Of a stretch of 38,566 nucleotides of DNA, positions 38,089-38,566 are shown piece after piece. Under the pieces are notes generated by a model. That model was given only the letters and a program-made list of their open reading frames with translations. It was not told the origin of the DNA and did no database searches. The stretch spans positions 1 through 38,566 of the IMG/VR virus record IMGVR_UViG_3300035698_025276, one strand, 5' to 3'. Within the stretch, counting starts at the first letter, position 1. Every line of letters starts with the position of its first letter. Both the position numbers and the translations under genes were made by a program. The stretch is from a virus.

Positions 38089-38566
38089 TGGATAGAAAAA
38101 TTATTGGAATAGATATGGATGATACATTATATGATTTTGTAAAACCATTATTGTTATTACATAATGCAAGGTTTCGTGTGAACATAAAGGAAAGTGAAAT
38201 TACTGATTATGAAATTCAGAAATTTTTAAGTCCTTTTTGTAAAAATTTATTTAATGAATTTGCCAATGAAGATTTTTTTGAAAAAATAAAAATAAAAAAA
38301 AATAATATTGAGTCTATAAATAATTTACAAAAAACCAATAAGATATATTTTGTAACAGCTGGAGCTCCAAAGACAGCACAGTACAGACACAAGTTATTAC
38401 AAAGAACTTTTTCTTGGTATAAACATAATAACTTAATAATTATAGGGAATAAAAAATTATTAGATATAGACTATTTGATAGATGATTGTCCACATTATGT
38501 TGCTGCTTGTACAAGATATTTAAGTATACTAATGAGTAGACCATGGAATAAAAATTGTCTTGGTGA
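38088..38566 (+). CDS. 5'(3')-deoxyribonucleotidase-like HAD phosphatase, partial at window end
   Basis: The frame is open from ATG 38088 to the window edge (about 159 residues seen), with the start overlapping the upstream stop by one base (TAATG). The HAD motif I appears as IGIDMDDTLYDF (D-x-D-x-T), a later FVTAGAPKTAQYRHK is consistent with motif II, and LIDDCPHY with motif III/IV (DD). The NT5C-type family dephosphorylates deoxynucleotides and is common in phage nucleotide metabolism. The 3' end is outside the window. Confidence 0.8.
   Translation, partial: MDRKIIGIDMDDTLYDFVKPLLLLHNARFRVNIKESEITDYEIQKFLSPFCKNLFNEFANEDFFEKIKIKKNNIESINNLQKTNKIYFVTAGAPKTAQYRHKLLQRTFSWYKHNNLIIIGNKKLLDIDYLIDDCPHYVAACTRYLSILMSRPWNKNCLG

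Overview
The window looks like one piece of a large, very AT-rich genome of a contractile-tailed (myovirus-like) bacteriophage. The evidence is a compact virion module (terminase, portal, protease/scaffold, capsid, connectors, sheath, tube, tape measure) plus a replication, nucleotide and accessory arm, almost no spacer DNA, AGGAGG-type ribosome binding sites, TGA used as stop, and sigma-70-like promoters. Low GC, strong Shine-Dalgarno sites and extended -10 promoters suggest a low-GC host such as a Firmicute or Fusobacterium. Two radical SAM proteins would fit an anaerobe, but the host cannot be fixed from sequence alone.

Layout. Positions 1-18919 are all on the minus strand. Reading that strand from its promoter at about 18.95 kb: sbcD, sbcC, a tiny ORF, a hypothetical gene and recA, then a bidirectional terminator. 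A leader with a repeated AT-rich element follows, then terminase, portal, protease/scaffold, a two-repeat head protein, major capsid protein, connector and completion proteins, sheath, tube, two probable tail-assembly proteins and the start of the tape measure, which runs off the left edge. The head set resembles the Mu-like type (gp29-like portal, gp36/DUF1320-like connector, gpG-like morphogenesis protein).

A roughly 0.65-kb non-coding, AT-rich divergent region (18920-19573) separates this from the rightward arm. That arm opens with a small coiled-coil protein, then a Ro60/TROVE-type (DUF2828-like) RNA-binding vWA protein. This gene has one structured hairpin in its leader and a tandem array of five more hairpins of the same design directly after it; the arms of these hairpins covary, so this looks like a phage Ro RNP with Y-RNA-like partners. 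Then come hypothetical genes, a T7-gp4-like primase-helicase, a protein resembling sigma region 2, a metallophosphoesterase, dUTPase, a DUF5664-type protein, an HNH protein with no ordinary start codon, an NrdG-like radical SAM enzyme, a RuvC-like resolvase, ThyX, small unknowns and a tRNA-Thr(UGU).

The last block (33.0-38.6 kb) holds a second radical SAM enzyme with a SPASM-like Cys-rich C-terminus. It is followed 1 nt later by seven consecutive genes whose products all begin M-K-(I/V)-R-x-GFVSNSSSSSF and then diverge into unrelated-looking bodies. The serine codons switch between TCN and AGY between copies, so the peptide itself is under selection. I propose this as a modification or targeting system and as the best candidate for an undescribed system here, with the Ro/hairpin array second. 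Two small coiled-coil proteins, an exported protein and a truncated HAD 5'-nucleotidase close the window.
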